Assembly (NCBI GenBank): GCA_040776905.1
Contig: JAXGZQ010000001.1
Location: 434,001 to 498,000 of the forward strand
Source of the DNA: SLHU01 sp009929975
Lineage (GTDB): Bacteria > Bacillota > Clostridia > Saccharofermentanales > UBA5734
DNA length: 64,000 nucleotides
Direction: 5' to 3'
Position numbers and translations under genes: made by a program. Below, piece by piece: positions 43,196 through 51,768 of the stretch. The notes beneath the pieces were generated by a model. It worked only from the letters and a program-made list of their open reading frames with translations, had not been told where the DNA came from and searched no databases. Within the stretch, counting starts at the first letter, position 1; every line of letters starts with the position of its first letter.

Positions 43196-43430
43196 CGAAT
43201 ACCTCCTCGGATTCTGTTTCAATATCAAGCTGAGCCTGTTGCTTGAACGACTCAATAAAGGCGGCCAGTTGTTCGGGTGTCGCAGATACGCTTCTGACCA
43301 TATCGACGATCTCAGTTTTCTCCAGTTCGTCTCTTTTCTGCCGCAGCTCAGTGAGTTTGTCCTGCAGCTGTTTAATTCGTTTTTCAGTTTTCTCGATCTC
43401 CTGATCGATCTTCTCAATTTTCGCGTTCAT
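43182..43430 (-). CDS. DUF4315 family coiled-coil protein
   Basis: 82 residues, nearly all coiled coil: KIEKIDQEIEKTEKRIKQLQDKLTELRQKRDELE, then a short acidic tail. DUF4315 proteins occupy this place between the M23 hydrolase and DUF4366 genes in Tn1549/CTn-type elements. The ATG follows GGAGG; nine more codons upstream would overlap the hydrolase gene. Its 3' end overlaps the next gene by 14 bases, suggesting coupling. Confidence 0.85.
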   Translation of the reverse strand: MNAKIEKIDQEIEKTEKRIKQLQDKLTELRQKRDELEKTEIVDMVRSVSATPEQLAAFIESFKQQAQLDIETESEEVFDEEA

Positions 43431-43449
43431 TTTGTTCCTCCGTAATTTA

Positions 43450-44787
43450 CTATTCATTCGCTTGTTTGATCACAAAGATTGGATTGATATATTGGTCGTT
43501 CATGGTGATTTCCAGATGCAAATGGCTGCCGGTGCTGGTGCCGGTGTTTCCTGCTGCCGCGATAACTTCTCCTTGGATGACTGATTGACCTATGCTTATG
43601 CGGATACTGTCGCAATGCGCGTAGACTGATCGGAATCCCTCAGCGTTTTCGATGACGACATAGTTGCCATAACCGGTTTCACCATGCTGGACATGGGCTA
43701 CAACACCGGCATGTACAGCCTGAATAGGCGTTCCGGTTGGCACGCTGATATCGAGGCCGCGATGAATGCGCAGATCATTGTATATGGGATGAACTCGCCA
43801 CCCATAGCGACTGCTGATCCGGTTACTCCAGGCAAAGTCGAATGGTGATCCTAACTGCCGATAGCTTGTCAGAAGATTGAGATTGTCTTCGTATGCTTGC
43901 CCCTGACTGTCATCCAGGTTCTCAATAATTTGCTCCCAGTCTGTTTGAACCAGGCTAATGCTTAGCACCGAAATGCTCTGCTGAGATGTGCTGCCAGCGT
44001 CTTCTCTCTCGGACAATGTCAGTGTATATAGTTGTTGAAATAGGTTTTGCAGGTTTATAGCCTGGTCTTCTTCTGGATTTTCATCTGATGTCGCATGAAG
44101 ATAGGCTGCCAGCATGAACGGATCATGGGTAATATTTGCCAGATTATACTCATATCGGCCATAACCAGGTAAAAGCTGCTCAATTTTACCTATTTCGTAT
44201 TCTAGGTTTGCTTCTAAACGTGTCATCTCAAGATCCGCTTCACTGATCGCAAAATAATCGACGGGCGTATATGATCCTGATGAAAGAGCGCCGAGACCTG
44301 CGAGTGCCAGCTGTGTGAATGATGCGGCGAATGTCATGATGAGCAGTGCGGCGATGATAATCAGCAGGATAATGAGTGCGCCTTTCTTATGAGCGGCGAC
44401 ATACTTGAACAGCTTCGCGCCGTAATCGGCAGCTTTTCTGCTCGCTTTTTTTGCGGCGATTGCGGAAGTTTTGGTGCTATCTTTCTGACTCTTTCGCTTA
44501 GCGGCGGCGTATGATTTACGGATTCTGCGTTTCTGATAATAGTGTTTGGGATTATTGGCAGTAACTATTCTCTGCGATTCGTTTAGCAGCAACCTGCCGC
44601 TATCCGTGCCGGCATTATCGGGATCAGAATTATCCCGGGCGTAGGCGTGGCTGATAAATCCTGATGAAGCAGATAGTGAGCGATGAGTCAGCTTGGTGGT
44701 GAAGCTTGCATCTTGCTTGCTGGTGAACCTTAGTTTATTGGCTGTGCTAGGGTTTCTGATGGTCGGAGTTGGTTTTTTGTTGGTCAC
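43450..44787 (-). CDS. M23 peptidoglycan hydrolase of the conjugation system (CD1108-type)
   Basis: About 445 residues. After a basic cytoplasmic N-terminus comes one membrane helix (GALIILLIIIAALLIMTFAA), a helical extracellular region, and an M23/LytM domain: ISSRYGWRVHPIYN, HRGLDISVPTGTPIQA (His, Asp) and SHLHLE (His). Such enzymes open the cell wall for the mating channel; the NlpC/P60 domain often fused in relatives is absent. The GTG start follows AGGAGGT; an ATG 14 codons upstream lacks a site. Foreign cargo now separates it from virB4. Confidence 0.88.
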   Translation of the reverse strand: MTNKKPTPTIRNPSTANKLRFTSKQDASFTTKLTHRSLSASSGFISHAYARDNSDPDNAGTDSGRLLLNESQRIVTANNPKHYYQKRRIRKSYAAAKRKSQKDSTKTSAIAAKKASRKAADYGAKLFKYVAAHKKGALIILLIIIAALLIMTFAASFTQLALAGLGALSSGSYTPVDYFAISEADLEMTRLEANLEYEIGKIEQLLPGYGRYEYNLANITHDPFMLAAYLHATSDENPEEDQAINLQNLFQQLYTLTLSEREDAGSTSQQSISVLSISLVQTDWEQIIENLDDSQGQAYEDNLNLLTSYRQLGSPFDFAWSNRISSRYGWRVHPIYNDLRIHRGLDISVPTGTPIQAVHAGVVAHVQHGETGYGNYVVIENAEGFRSVYAHCDSIRISIGQSVIQGEVIAAAGNTGTSTGSHLHLEITMNDQYINPIFVIKQANE

Positions 44788-45023
44788 ATCTGGGTTACCT
44801 CCTGAACTTGATGGGGTTAAATGTTGCATAACGCCACATTATGTTTGTAAGTATGCAGACTGTATTGATCTCCATGTAGAATGTCAGATAGTTTTGAAAA
44901 GGCTATAATGATTGAATTGGCAATGATTATTTAAATGTAATTGAGCTAGACAAAAAGACTGAGATGTACTCAGCTATCACGATAAATAAGCAGATCCTTC
45001 AATTTGATTTAGGAGTAATCTTG

Positions 45024-45236
45024 ATGGAATTTACCAAAGAAGACATAGAGAAGGCGATAGCTGTAATATTTACTACCACCGCCAATTGCGAGAAAGCACA
45101 AATGAAATTTTCTGAGGGTACATCTCAACACTCACTACTGAAAAACAGAGTTAAGGCGCTCAATATTTCAAAGTCTCTTCTGTCAGAGTCTGCAACAATA
45201 AGATATACAAACAAAGATTTGCGAGAGGCATTATAA
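45024..45236 (+). CDS. 70-residue protein of unknown family (first of two paralogues)
   Basis: Starts at the ATG behind TAGGAG. Helical and hydrophilic: FTKEDIEKAIAVIFTTTANCEKAQMKFSEGTSQ, then KALNISKSLLSE. The segment KAQxK...GxSQ...ALxISK recurs in a fragment at 46512-46672, so the gene was duplicated in tandem before an IS3-family element inserted. It is encoded against the conjugation operon and is probably cargo. The 195 bases before it hold nothing recognised. Confidence 0.55.
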   Translation: MEFTKEDIEKAIAVIFTTTANCEKAQMKFSEGTSQHSLLKNRVKALNISKSLLSESATIRYTNKDLREAL

Positions 45237-45294
45237 AGTGCCCCCCGTTGTCAAGACACGAATTTCTGATTGATCCGAATACTTACTCCTCTCA

Positions 45295-46173
45295 TTATGC
45301 TGCAATTTGTTTGGCTCGTTGACAGAATTCATTGGGCGTTAAGCCGTCCAATGATGAATGTGGTCGGATAGTATTGTAAATGTGCATGTACTCTTTGACT
45401 CCGGCTATCATCTCCCTTGGTGTTGAATATTCATTGATGTAAATGTCATCATACTTCAGACTTCGGAAAAATCGCTCGGTTATTATGTTGTCTAACGCTT
45501 GCCCTTTACCGTCCATAGACACTCTAACTTGGTTCTCCTCCATCAAGTCCAGATATGACTGATTAGTAAAATGGCTGCCTTGATCAGAATTTATTATCTC
45601 TGGCTTTCTGCGACTTAACGCTCGTTTGAGGCAACGCATAACGAACGCTTTTTCCAAGCTGTAACTGATTTCATAATCAACGATTTGACGGCTGTACCAA
45701 TCAATGATGACAAACAAGTACATGAACCCTTTCTTAAGTGGCAAATAGGTTATGTCGACACCCCAGACATGATCGATGTGATCAATATTGAGATTGCGTA
45801 GAAGATAGGGTCTGACATACTTCGCATGATAGCGCTTGCTAAGATTGGGCCCTGGATACAGCGCAATGATATCCATAAGGCGCATTAACCGTCTGACTCG
45901 TTTGCGATTGATATTATACCCGTGTGCATTTCTCAGATGATCGGTCATCTTGCGGTACCCCCAGCTTGGAAACTTTAAGTGTGTGCGGTCGATTATATTC
46001 ATTATTTCAAGGTTCTCTAACGATTCACCATGATCAGTGTCCTGATCTTGATGTTGTTTGCGATAAACGCTACTGCGGTTTACTGCCAGCAGCTCGCTTT
46101 GTCGCTTAACTGTCAGATCTTTATTTTCTGGGTTTACGCATTTGAGGCGGTCCGCCGGAGCCGAAAATTTCAT
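45295..46173 (-). CDS. IS3-family orfB transposase
   Basis: 292 residues with an HTH_21 start (SELLAVNRSSVYR), then the rve domain: WGVDITYLPLKKGFMYLFVIIDWYSR (Asp), INSDQGSHFTNQ (Asp) and DNIITERFFRSLKYDDIY (Glu), ending RPHSSLDGLTPNEF. It overlaps the end of orfA at TGATG. Complete and distinct in sequence from the IS150-type elements at 11.8 and 23.4 kb. Confidence 0.92.
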   Translation of the reverse strand: MKFSAPADRLKCVNPENKDLTVKRQSELLAVNRSSVYRKQHQDQDTDHGESLENLEIMNIIDRTHLKFPSWGYRKMTDHLRNAHGYNINRKRVRRLMRLMDIIALYPGPNLSKRYHAKYVRPYLLRNLNIDHIDHVWGVDITYLPLKKGFMYLFVIIDWYSRQIVDYEISYSLEKAFVMRCLKRALSRRKPEIINSDQGSHFTNQSYLDLMEENQVRVSMDGKGQALDNIITERFFRSLKYDDIYINEYSTPREMIAGVKEYMHIYNTIRPHSSLDGLTPNEFCQRAKQIAA

Positions 46174-46457
46174 CAGATTTTTTTGAGCCAGTCGCGCTCT
46201 ATGAGCAACTGACCGACTTTTTGCTGTAATACAGCTATTTCCTGATCTCTCTCACTAAGCTCTCGCTCCTTGTTTGATGGCCCTTTCTGGAACACCTCAG
46301 CGGCACGTTCTTGAAACTGCTTGTGCCAGTTACTTAAAGTTGCTGGAGCTATCTGATATTGATCTGCCAGCTCATTGAGCGTTTTTTGGCCACTTAGAAG
46401 CTCCATTACTACTCTGGCTTTGAATTCTGGACTGTGGTTGTTTTTCTTCTTACTCAT
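46173..46457 (-). CDS. IS3-family orfA (HTH) protein
   Basis: 94 residues: KKKNNHSPEFKARVVMELLSGQKTLNELADQYQIAPATLSNWHKQF is a HTH_Tnp_1 helix-turn-helix, then a coiled coil (RELSERDQEIAVLQQKVGQL). A longer frame upstream includes part of the IS end without a ribosome site. Confidence 0.88.
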   Translation of the reverse strand: MSKKKNNHSPEFKARVVMELLSGQKTLNELADQYQIAPATLSNWHKQFQERAAEVFQKGPSNKERELSERDQEIAVLQQKVGQLLIERDWLKKI

Positions 46458-46511
46458 AACTCTATTATATTCGGTTTTGCTTCTGTTTGCGTGTCTCATT
46501 TCTTGGGATCA

Positions 46512-46672
46512 TTATATTACCGCCTATAGTTTCGATCATAAGCAAGACAACAAAAGCCCAAAGTAAATATGATAAGGGCAGCTCACAATTCAATCGTTTT
46601 GAACCTTTGATTCAAGCGATGCTCATTTCAAAAGCATATATCGAGAAGGAATTGGGCGATGACTCAATGTGA
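46512..46672 (+). pseudogene. Truncated paralogue of the 45024 gene
   Basis: Open frame leaving the IS and ending at TGA 46670-46672: KTTKAQSKYDKGSSQF, then ALIQ-type MLISKAYIEKELGDD. It matches the second half of the gene at 45024 in spacing and key residues. The N-terminus is lost at the IS edge. Downstream, 46673-46791 shows only a short (AATG)n repeat. Confidence 0.55.
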
Positions 46673-46791
46673 TGATAATAAATGAATGAATGAATGGGTG
46701 TTGCCATTTGTGACAGTAATTCTACCCAATCCAACAGCTGTCATTTTCGCAGTAAAACATGTAAAGAAATGATCAATGCTTATCTATATAT

Positions 46792-47211
46792 CTATATCTC
46801 ATCATTGTAGTATTTTTTTATAGCCTCTTCTAAGTTGCTTGCTTTCCATATGCGGTTGTCATATTCGTGCTCCCACATAAACACATTATCATCTCGTACT
46901 CCATCTTGGAGTGTAATCGGGTAGCCATAATAATCACCACATCCATTGCCACCAAAGAATAACAAGCAGTCAAGAGGCATAAAACAATCGAGTTTTCTTA
47001 CAGATAAATTTGTTTCTGCGATTTGCTCCGTTGAGAAGATAAGCCAATTATCTCCGTTCATTTCAAGCAGCAGTTCCTTCAAGTCTGTAGGCAATTTATT
47101 GCCTAATGATTTTTCAAGATCAGAAATCTGCTTATGTGTAGCTGGTGAATTTGGTTGGATGTAATTACGTATACTTGTCAATTCTTGATATATCACTTTC
47201 CAATCAGTCAT
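46792..47211 (-). CDS. SMI1/KNR4 (SUKH) family immunity-like protein
   Basis: 139 residues. SUKH superfamily pattern: ATHKQISDLEKSLGNKLPTDLKELLLEMNG near the start, then LLFFGGNGCGDYYGYPI and VFMWEHEYDNRIWKASNLEEAIKKYY. In bacteria these are mostly immunity proteins for polymorphic toxins. No toxin gene is adjacent: the upstream side is an IS256 copy and the other side the duplicated small gene. AGGGAAC precedes the ATG. Probably an orphan immunity gene kept as cargo. Confidence 0.85.
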   Translation of the reverse strand: MTDWKVIYQELTSIRNYIQPNSPATHKQISDLEKSLGNKLPTDLKELLLEMNGDNWLIFSTEQIAETNLSVRKLDCFMPLDCLLFFGGNGCGDYYGYPITLQDGVRDDNVFMWEHEYDNRIWKASNLEEAIKKYYNDEI

Positions 47212-47258
47212 ATAGTAGTTCCCTTCTATATCATCTATTTACTATTTACACTTCTCGC

Positions 47259-48647
47259 AGTCAAGTCCAAAAAGTTGGTGTAAATTGCCTTCCGGTATCT
47301 GCATGAATTAGGTGACAACATGCAGGTGTGCTGCTCGTTCTGCTAACGCTTCTTTTCTCGCTGTTTCTCTCTCATCAAAGTAGCGATCCATTATGAAATA
47401 CTTCTTGCCGGTCAACCATTTTTCATGGTGCTCCATCAGAACCGCTCCCATCAGTCGGATAAGACTGTCATCGTTGGGGAATATCCGTATAACGCGTTCC
47501 CTACGACGCAGCTCTTCGTTGAGCCGTTCTATGCTGTTGCTGGTTCTCAGTCGTTTACGATAGGCTTCCGGCAAGGCAAAAACAGCCGTAATCTCGTCAA
47601 AGCTATCATCTAGTAACGCCATAGCTTTAGGCGCCTTATCCTGGAAGTTATCCAGCATTTGCTGTTTTCTGTCTTTGGCCTGCTTTAGGTCTGGAGCATT
47701 ATATAGATCCGTCAGGCTGCTCTTTATCTCGGATTGAAGCTTCTTAGGTGTCTTATCCAACAGATTCTTAGAAAAATGTGTCTGGCACCGCTGCCAACCA
47801 GCACCATGGAATTGTCTCTGAATTGCCTTCTTGAGCCCGCCGTGGCTGTCGCTGACTACTAAGTCTACATCACTGAGCCCTCTCGCTTTTAGTTCGCAGA
47901 AGAAGTCACTCCAAGCTTCTTCGCTCTCGCCGTCTGCTATCTTGAAGCCAAGGACCTCACGATTACCATCGTCGTTGACTCCAGTCGCTATAAGTAGCCC
48001 TCTGGACTTAACACGACCATCATCTCGAGCCTTCATGTAGATGGCGTCTACAATCATGAAAGGATAGTGGCGTGACAGAGGACGATTACGGAAATTATCA
48101 ACAACAGGATCCAACTCCTGACAAAGCATAGAAACAGTCGATTTAGAGAAGCTGGTGCCACATAATGTTTCTGTGATCTCACTGACTTTTCTGGTTGATA
48201 CTCCTTGAACCACCATTTCCATAAGGCTTAAGAGTAATGCTTTTTCGCTGCGCTGGTAACTACGGAACAAATCGGTAGAGAAGGTGCCATCACGGAATTT
48301 AGGTACGTGAAGAATCAACGTTCCTACTCTAGTTGTCAGGGTACGCTCTCGATAGCCATTGCGATAGCTGACACGTCCATCACTTCGCTCATACGGCTCA
48401 GCATTCAATTGTTCACTGGCCTGCCCGCGCAGCACCGCGTCAAATACTTTTTCCAGTAATTTCGCCACCCCGTTCTCCCGATTTCCAAGCATAAGGTCTT
48501 TAAGAATTTCGTCTTCCAGTGTAAGATGTACTTGAGCCATGATCTCTTTCCTTTCAGTTGTTAGTTTCGCAAAACCTATTATACCGAAAGCGAGCTCGTG
48601 GCTCTTTTTTTTATTTCTCAATTTACACCAAGTATACGGACTTTATC
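47259..48647 (-). mobile_element. IS256-family insertion sequence, copy C, intact
   Basis: 1389 bases, same ends and encoded protein as the element at 5964. Flanked by the 8-base duplication CTTCTCGC (47251-47258 and 48648-48655). It inserted into the noncoding stretch upstream of the SMI1/KNR4 gene and may have separated that gene from its promoter. Confidence 0.95.
47308..48540 (-). CDS. IS256-family transposase (copy C)
   Basis: Complete 410-residue Mutator-type DDE transposase, the same protein as copy A, with AAAGGAAAGAG before the ATG and a TATAAT box upstream. Should be active. Confidence 0.94.
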   Translation of the reverse strand: MAQVHLTLEDEILKDLMLGNRENGVAKLLEKVFDAVLRGQASEQLNAEPYERSDGRVSYRNGYRERTLTTRVGTLILHVPKFRDGTFSTDLFRSYQRSEKALLLSLMEMVVQGVSTRKVSEITETLCGTSFSKSTVSMLCQELDPVVDNFRNRPLSRHYPFMIVDAIYMKARDDGRVKSRGLLIATGVNDDGNREVLGFKIADGESEEAWSDFFCELKARGLSDVDLVVSDSHGGLKKAIQRQFHGAGWQRCQTHFSKNLLDKTPKKLQSEIKSSLTDLYNAPDLKQAKDRKQQMLDNFQDKAPKAMALLDDSFDEITAVFALPEAYRKRLRTSNSIERLNEELRRRERVIRIFPNDDSLIRLMGAVLMEHHEKWLTGKKYFIMDRYFDERETARKEALAERAAHLHVVT

Positions 48648-48767
48648 CTTCTCGCTAAATTCATATTTATCTAACTAGTCAATCTTATTATAACGTGAAC
48701 TCATTTATTACTACTGTCTTCAGGTGGAAATATTTGAATATCTCTTGAGGCAGATCATTTTTTTCTT

Positions 48768-51155
48768 CTACCCTCTGTTCTCAGACGGTTTGGTGGTCAT
48801 AATCTGATACAGCTGGGTGTTCTTGGGGAAGTGGTCTTTGAACGGGATGATGACATCGCCATAAAACATGAGGCCTTCACCCTCACGGGACTTATTGATG
48901 TGTGACAGCTGATGCGGTGAGATATTGAGCTGTCTGGCCAGGATCTCACGATCGCCGCCAGCCTGGCTCAGCATGTAGATGAAATCACTGTTCTCAAAGA
49001 TGTTTTCAATCTCACGAGAGGCCAGCAGATCCTTGATATTCTGCGTGATGCCGGTGGGAATGCCGCCCCATTTCCTGAAGCGCTTCCAGATCTCAACCGA
49101 GTAAGCTGCCGTCTGGGGTTCTTTTAGCAGTAGGTGAAATTCATCTATGTAGTAGCGCGTGCAGTTGCCTGCTTTGCGGTTTGTAGTCACGCGGCTCCAG
49201 ATCTGATCCTGGAAGATCAGCATGCCGAGCTTCTTGAGCTGATTGCCAAGATCCTTGATGTCAAAACACACCAGTCGGTTATGAATGTCGACATTCGTCC
49301 GATTGTTGAAGAGATTCAGCGAACCATTGACGTAAATTTCAAGAGAGTCGGCGATCTGTCTGGCCTCTTCAGATTCCTGATCCATCAGCGCTTGCTGCAG
49401 ATCGGCCAGAATTGGCAGGTTTTCAGGTGTCAGCTCATTTAGATATGACTGGTAGATCTTGCGCACAGCCCGGTCGATTGCTGAGATTTCCTGTGGCAGA
49501 AGACCGCCGCGCCCGCCAGCCACCAATTCACACAGCGAGATGATAAACTCGGTTTTCAGGAAGAGCGGATTGTCGTTCTCGGAGTAACCAAGATGCAGAT
49601 CCAGCGGATTGATATGCTGCTGACTATCCGGTGCCAGTCGAATGACCTGGCCGCCCAGCCGCGCAATAAGCGGATGATACTCACCTTCCGGATCACAAAC
49701 GATGATGTCGTCTTTTGCCACCAGAAAAGCATTAACGATTTCCCGCTTAGCGGCAAAAGACTTGCCACTGCCTGGTGTGCCCAGGATCAGGCCGTTCGGG
49801 TTTTTCAGCTGCTTGCGATCGACCATGATCATGTTGTTGGACAGCGCGTTGAGGCCGTAATACATCGGTTCGCCGGTCTGCTGGAAAAGCTCCCGGGTCA
49901 TGAAGGGAATGAAGATGGCGGTGCTGGATGTGGTCAGCGTCCGCTGCAGCTGAAGCGGACAGATGGCGAGCGGCAAAGACGCGGCTAGTCCTGCTTCCTG
50001 TTGGAAATCAAGTCTCAGGAGTGTGCAGTTATGTCTCTGGGCGATATTACCCGCGCGAAAGACGTCGTTTTTCAGTTGCTGGCTTGTGTCGCCAATGTTC
50101 ATGATCAGGAAAGTGACCAGAAACATCCTCTCATTATGGCTCTGTAGATCCTGCAGCAAGCGCTTCGCTTCATGGCCGAAGGTGGCGAGATCGGATGGCA
50201 GGATGTCCATGTCATAACCGGAGCGTACAGCCTTCTTCTGCTCTTCGATCTTCATTTTATCGAGGTCGGTTATTTTGCGCTTAAGCGTTCGGATCGCGGC
50301 CGTCTGATCGATCGATTCGATATGAATATTAACAGCAAGACTGCTGTTCATGGAGAGGAAGTCATGCAGGATATCATCCGATAGCTCTGGTGCCAGAATC
50401 TGCAGATACGAAACGCTGCAGCTTGAAGTTCCGATTTTAAAAGCACGACTCTCTCTGAACTCAAAGGCTGTTGGCGCGATCAGGTCTTTTGTCGACATGC
50501 CGGACTGCGCCAGCCATTTCCACTCGAAACGAAACTGCTGATTGCTCTGTGGATGATAGAGATTATAGAGGATTTTGAGGCGTGACTTGCCATCGACTGA
50601 GTAAGCCGGCACACTCAGTTCCTTGAAATTAGCCAGAAGCTCCAGCTCGATCTGATTAAGCTTTTGCCTTGCCTGTTTTAGATCATCTGCTGCAATAGCG
50701 AAAGACAAGAACTTGGTCCTGCGTATGCCGTAGTTGCCTTTTGCCAATTGATTCTGGAGCATGTCGCTATACTCCTGCCGCACATCATTGAAGGCGTCGT
50801 CGCGATGGGCAATTGTTACTGTCAAGTCCTCATCCAGCTCGCTTTTCAAATTGTAAAAAGACAGTTGGAAGTGAATGGAGCTGTCGAAGTAGTTCAGGAA
50901 TTTGCACCAGCCGCCGAAGATCTCTGATTTGTCGGAATCCTGGACAAGACGATAGTTGATGTCCAGAAACTGAATTGTCTTGGAATATGTGTTGCCATGA
51001 ACATGGCATAATCCATCCGGATACATCTGCTGATACGGGATCGTTTTCTGCGCGGAGTCTGGTTTATTGCTGGCGGGTTTGGATCTTGCCACGGCTCTGG
51101 CGATCTGACGCTGGCCGCTTTTGCTGATAGTTGGTTTTGTTTTCTTGTTGAACAA
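48768..51155 (-). CDS. VirB4/TraE-type conjugation ATPase
   Basis: 795 residues. The energy motor of the mating channel: Walker A GTPGSGKSFAAKRE around residue 460, IIVCDPEGEYHPLI, Walker B ...RYYIDEFHLLLK and GGIPTGITQNIKDLL near the C-terminus. The N-terminal 300 residues form the VirB4 assembly domain. The TTG start follows GAGGTG at seven bases and overlaps the PrgI gene by 92 bases, a long overlap that makes coupling likely. Downstream, cargo separates it from the M23 gene. Confidence 0.93.
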   Translation of the reverse strand: MFNKKTKPTISKSGQRQIARAVARSKPASNKPDSAQKTIPYQQMYPDGLCHVHGNTYSKTIQFLDINYRLVQDSDKSEIFGGWCKFLNYFDSSIHFQLSFYNLKSELDEDLTVTIAHRDDAFNDVRQEYSDMLQNQLAKGNYGIRRTKFLSFAIAADDLKQARQKLNQIELELLANFKELSVPAYSVDGKSRLKILYNLYHPQSNQQFRFEWKWLAQSGMSTKDLIAPTAFEFRESRAFKIGTSSCSVSYLQILAPELSDDILHDFLSMNSSLAVNIHIESIDQTAAIRTLKRKITDLDKMKIEEQKKAVRSGYDMDILPSDLATFGHEAKRLLQDLQSHNERMFLVTFLIMNIGDTSQQLKNDVFRAGNIAQRHNCTLLRLDFQQEAGLAASLPLAICPLQLQRTLTTSSTAIFIPFMTRELFQQTGEPMYYGLNALSNNMIMVDRKQLKNPNGLILGTPGSGKSFAAKREIVNAFLVAKDDIIVCDPEGEYHPLIARLGGQVIRLAPDSQQHINPLDLHLGYSENDNPLFLKTEFIISLCELVAGGRGGLLPQEISAIDRAVRKIYQSYLNELTPENLPILADLQQALMDQESEEARQIADSLEIYVNGSLNLFNNRTNVDIHNRLVCFDIKDLGNQLKKLGMLIFQDQIWSRVTTNRKAGNCTRYYIDEFHLLLKEPQTAAYSVEIWKRFRKWGGIPTGITQNIKDLLASREIENIFENSDFIYMLSQAGGDREILARQLNISPHQLSHINKSREGEGLMFYGDVIIPFKDHFPKNTQLYQIMTTKPSENRG

Positions 51156-51507
51156 TTTGTTTCACCTCGTTTTCAAGATTGATTTGTCTCTGGATCGCTG
51201 CATAGAAATTGTCGATTTTGTAGGGTCTTTTGCTCGGACGCTGGAACTTTTGCCGGTATATGTTGCGTAGATACCGTTCAAAAGGCTGGCCGTTTTTCTC
51301 GTACATAGCCAGCAGGAAAAATGGCAGCATCGCGATGATCATGAGCAAAGTTGCGCTGCTTGGTCCAAGTGGTTTGCGAAGAATAAAAAACAGCGGGATA
51401 CCGATCAGGCCGCCGCTGCCAAAACAGATAATTTGTCGTTTAGTGAGATTGAGGAATACTTTTGTCTTGATCTTTGATAAATCTTTTGGTACGGGTACAT
51501 AGGGCAA
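51064..51507 (-). CDS. PrgI family conjugation membrane protein
   Basis: 147 residues. PYVPVPKDLSKIKTKVFLNLTKRQIICFGSGGLIGIPLFFIL is the classic PrgI N-terminus, with two membrane helices and a basic C-terminal tail (RYLRNIYRQKFQRP). PrgI-type proteins partner VirB4 in Gram-positive mating channels. TTG start behind AGGAAGGAG. The sequence just upstream (51495-51536) is a diverged copy of the end of virB6, showing where cargo was inserted. Confidence 0.9.
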   Translation of the reverse strand: MPYVPVPKDLSKIKTKVFLNLTKRQIICFGSGGLIGIPLFFILRKPLGPSSATLLMIIAMLPFFLLAMYEKNGQPFERYLRNIYRQKFQRPSKRPYKIDNFYAAIQRQINLENEVKQIVQQENKTNYQQKRPASDRQSRGKIQTRQQ

Positions 51508-51536
51508 TGTGATGTCTCCTTCCTAATGCGCATTGA
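51495..51536. repeat. Direct repeat, left flank of RloAB cargo
   Basis: Contains CTCCTTCCTAATGCGC (51516-51531), exact to 53231-53246, with looser similarity on both sides (TACATAG..GGCA and CGTTGA/CATTGA). On the minus strand it encodes the last residues of a virB6 relative (LNAH, stop), the ribosome site and the PrgI start. Confidence 0.7.
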
Positions 51537-51706
51537 GGTGTCAGTCCGAAATAGTTTTCGCAGATAGAGTGAATTATTCTGGGATTTCGAGATTTAATGA
51601 TTTTTATTCGAGTGCAAATTAATGCTCCAGTTTAGTTTAATAATTTACATTAATGTTTTATTATCTATAAATTTGCGAATTTTCTGCATATTTTACGATA
51701 ATATTG

Positions 51707-51734
51707 TTGATTTATCGCAATTTAGGTGTATGAT
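51707..51734 (+). promoter_or_regulatory. Probable promoter of the RloA-like gene
   Basis: TTGATT (51707-51712), a 16-base spacer and TATGAT (51729-51734), 34 bases before the ATG. The 230 bases before the gene are very AT-rich, typical of imported defence genes. Confidence 0.5.
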
Positions 51735-51768
51735 AATAGTACTGAATGATAAAGAACGGGGTGATTAT

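Larger units (their letters stand above)
45239..46511 (-). mobile_element. IS3-family insertion sequence
   Basis: 1273 bases. Ends TGCCCCCC...AGACACG and, inverted, TGATCCC...AGACACG; IS3-type TG...CA termini. Carries overlapping orfA and orfB with an A-run (CAAAAAAATC) for frameshifting. No target duplication is evident. It begins right after the stop of the 70-residue gene and cuts off the start of its paralogue. Confidence 0.85.

Noticed and set aside
46673..46791. (AATG)n microsatellite as a phase-variation tract
   Set aside because: Only about three units and not inside a recognised gene.
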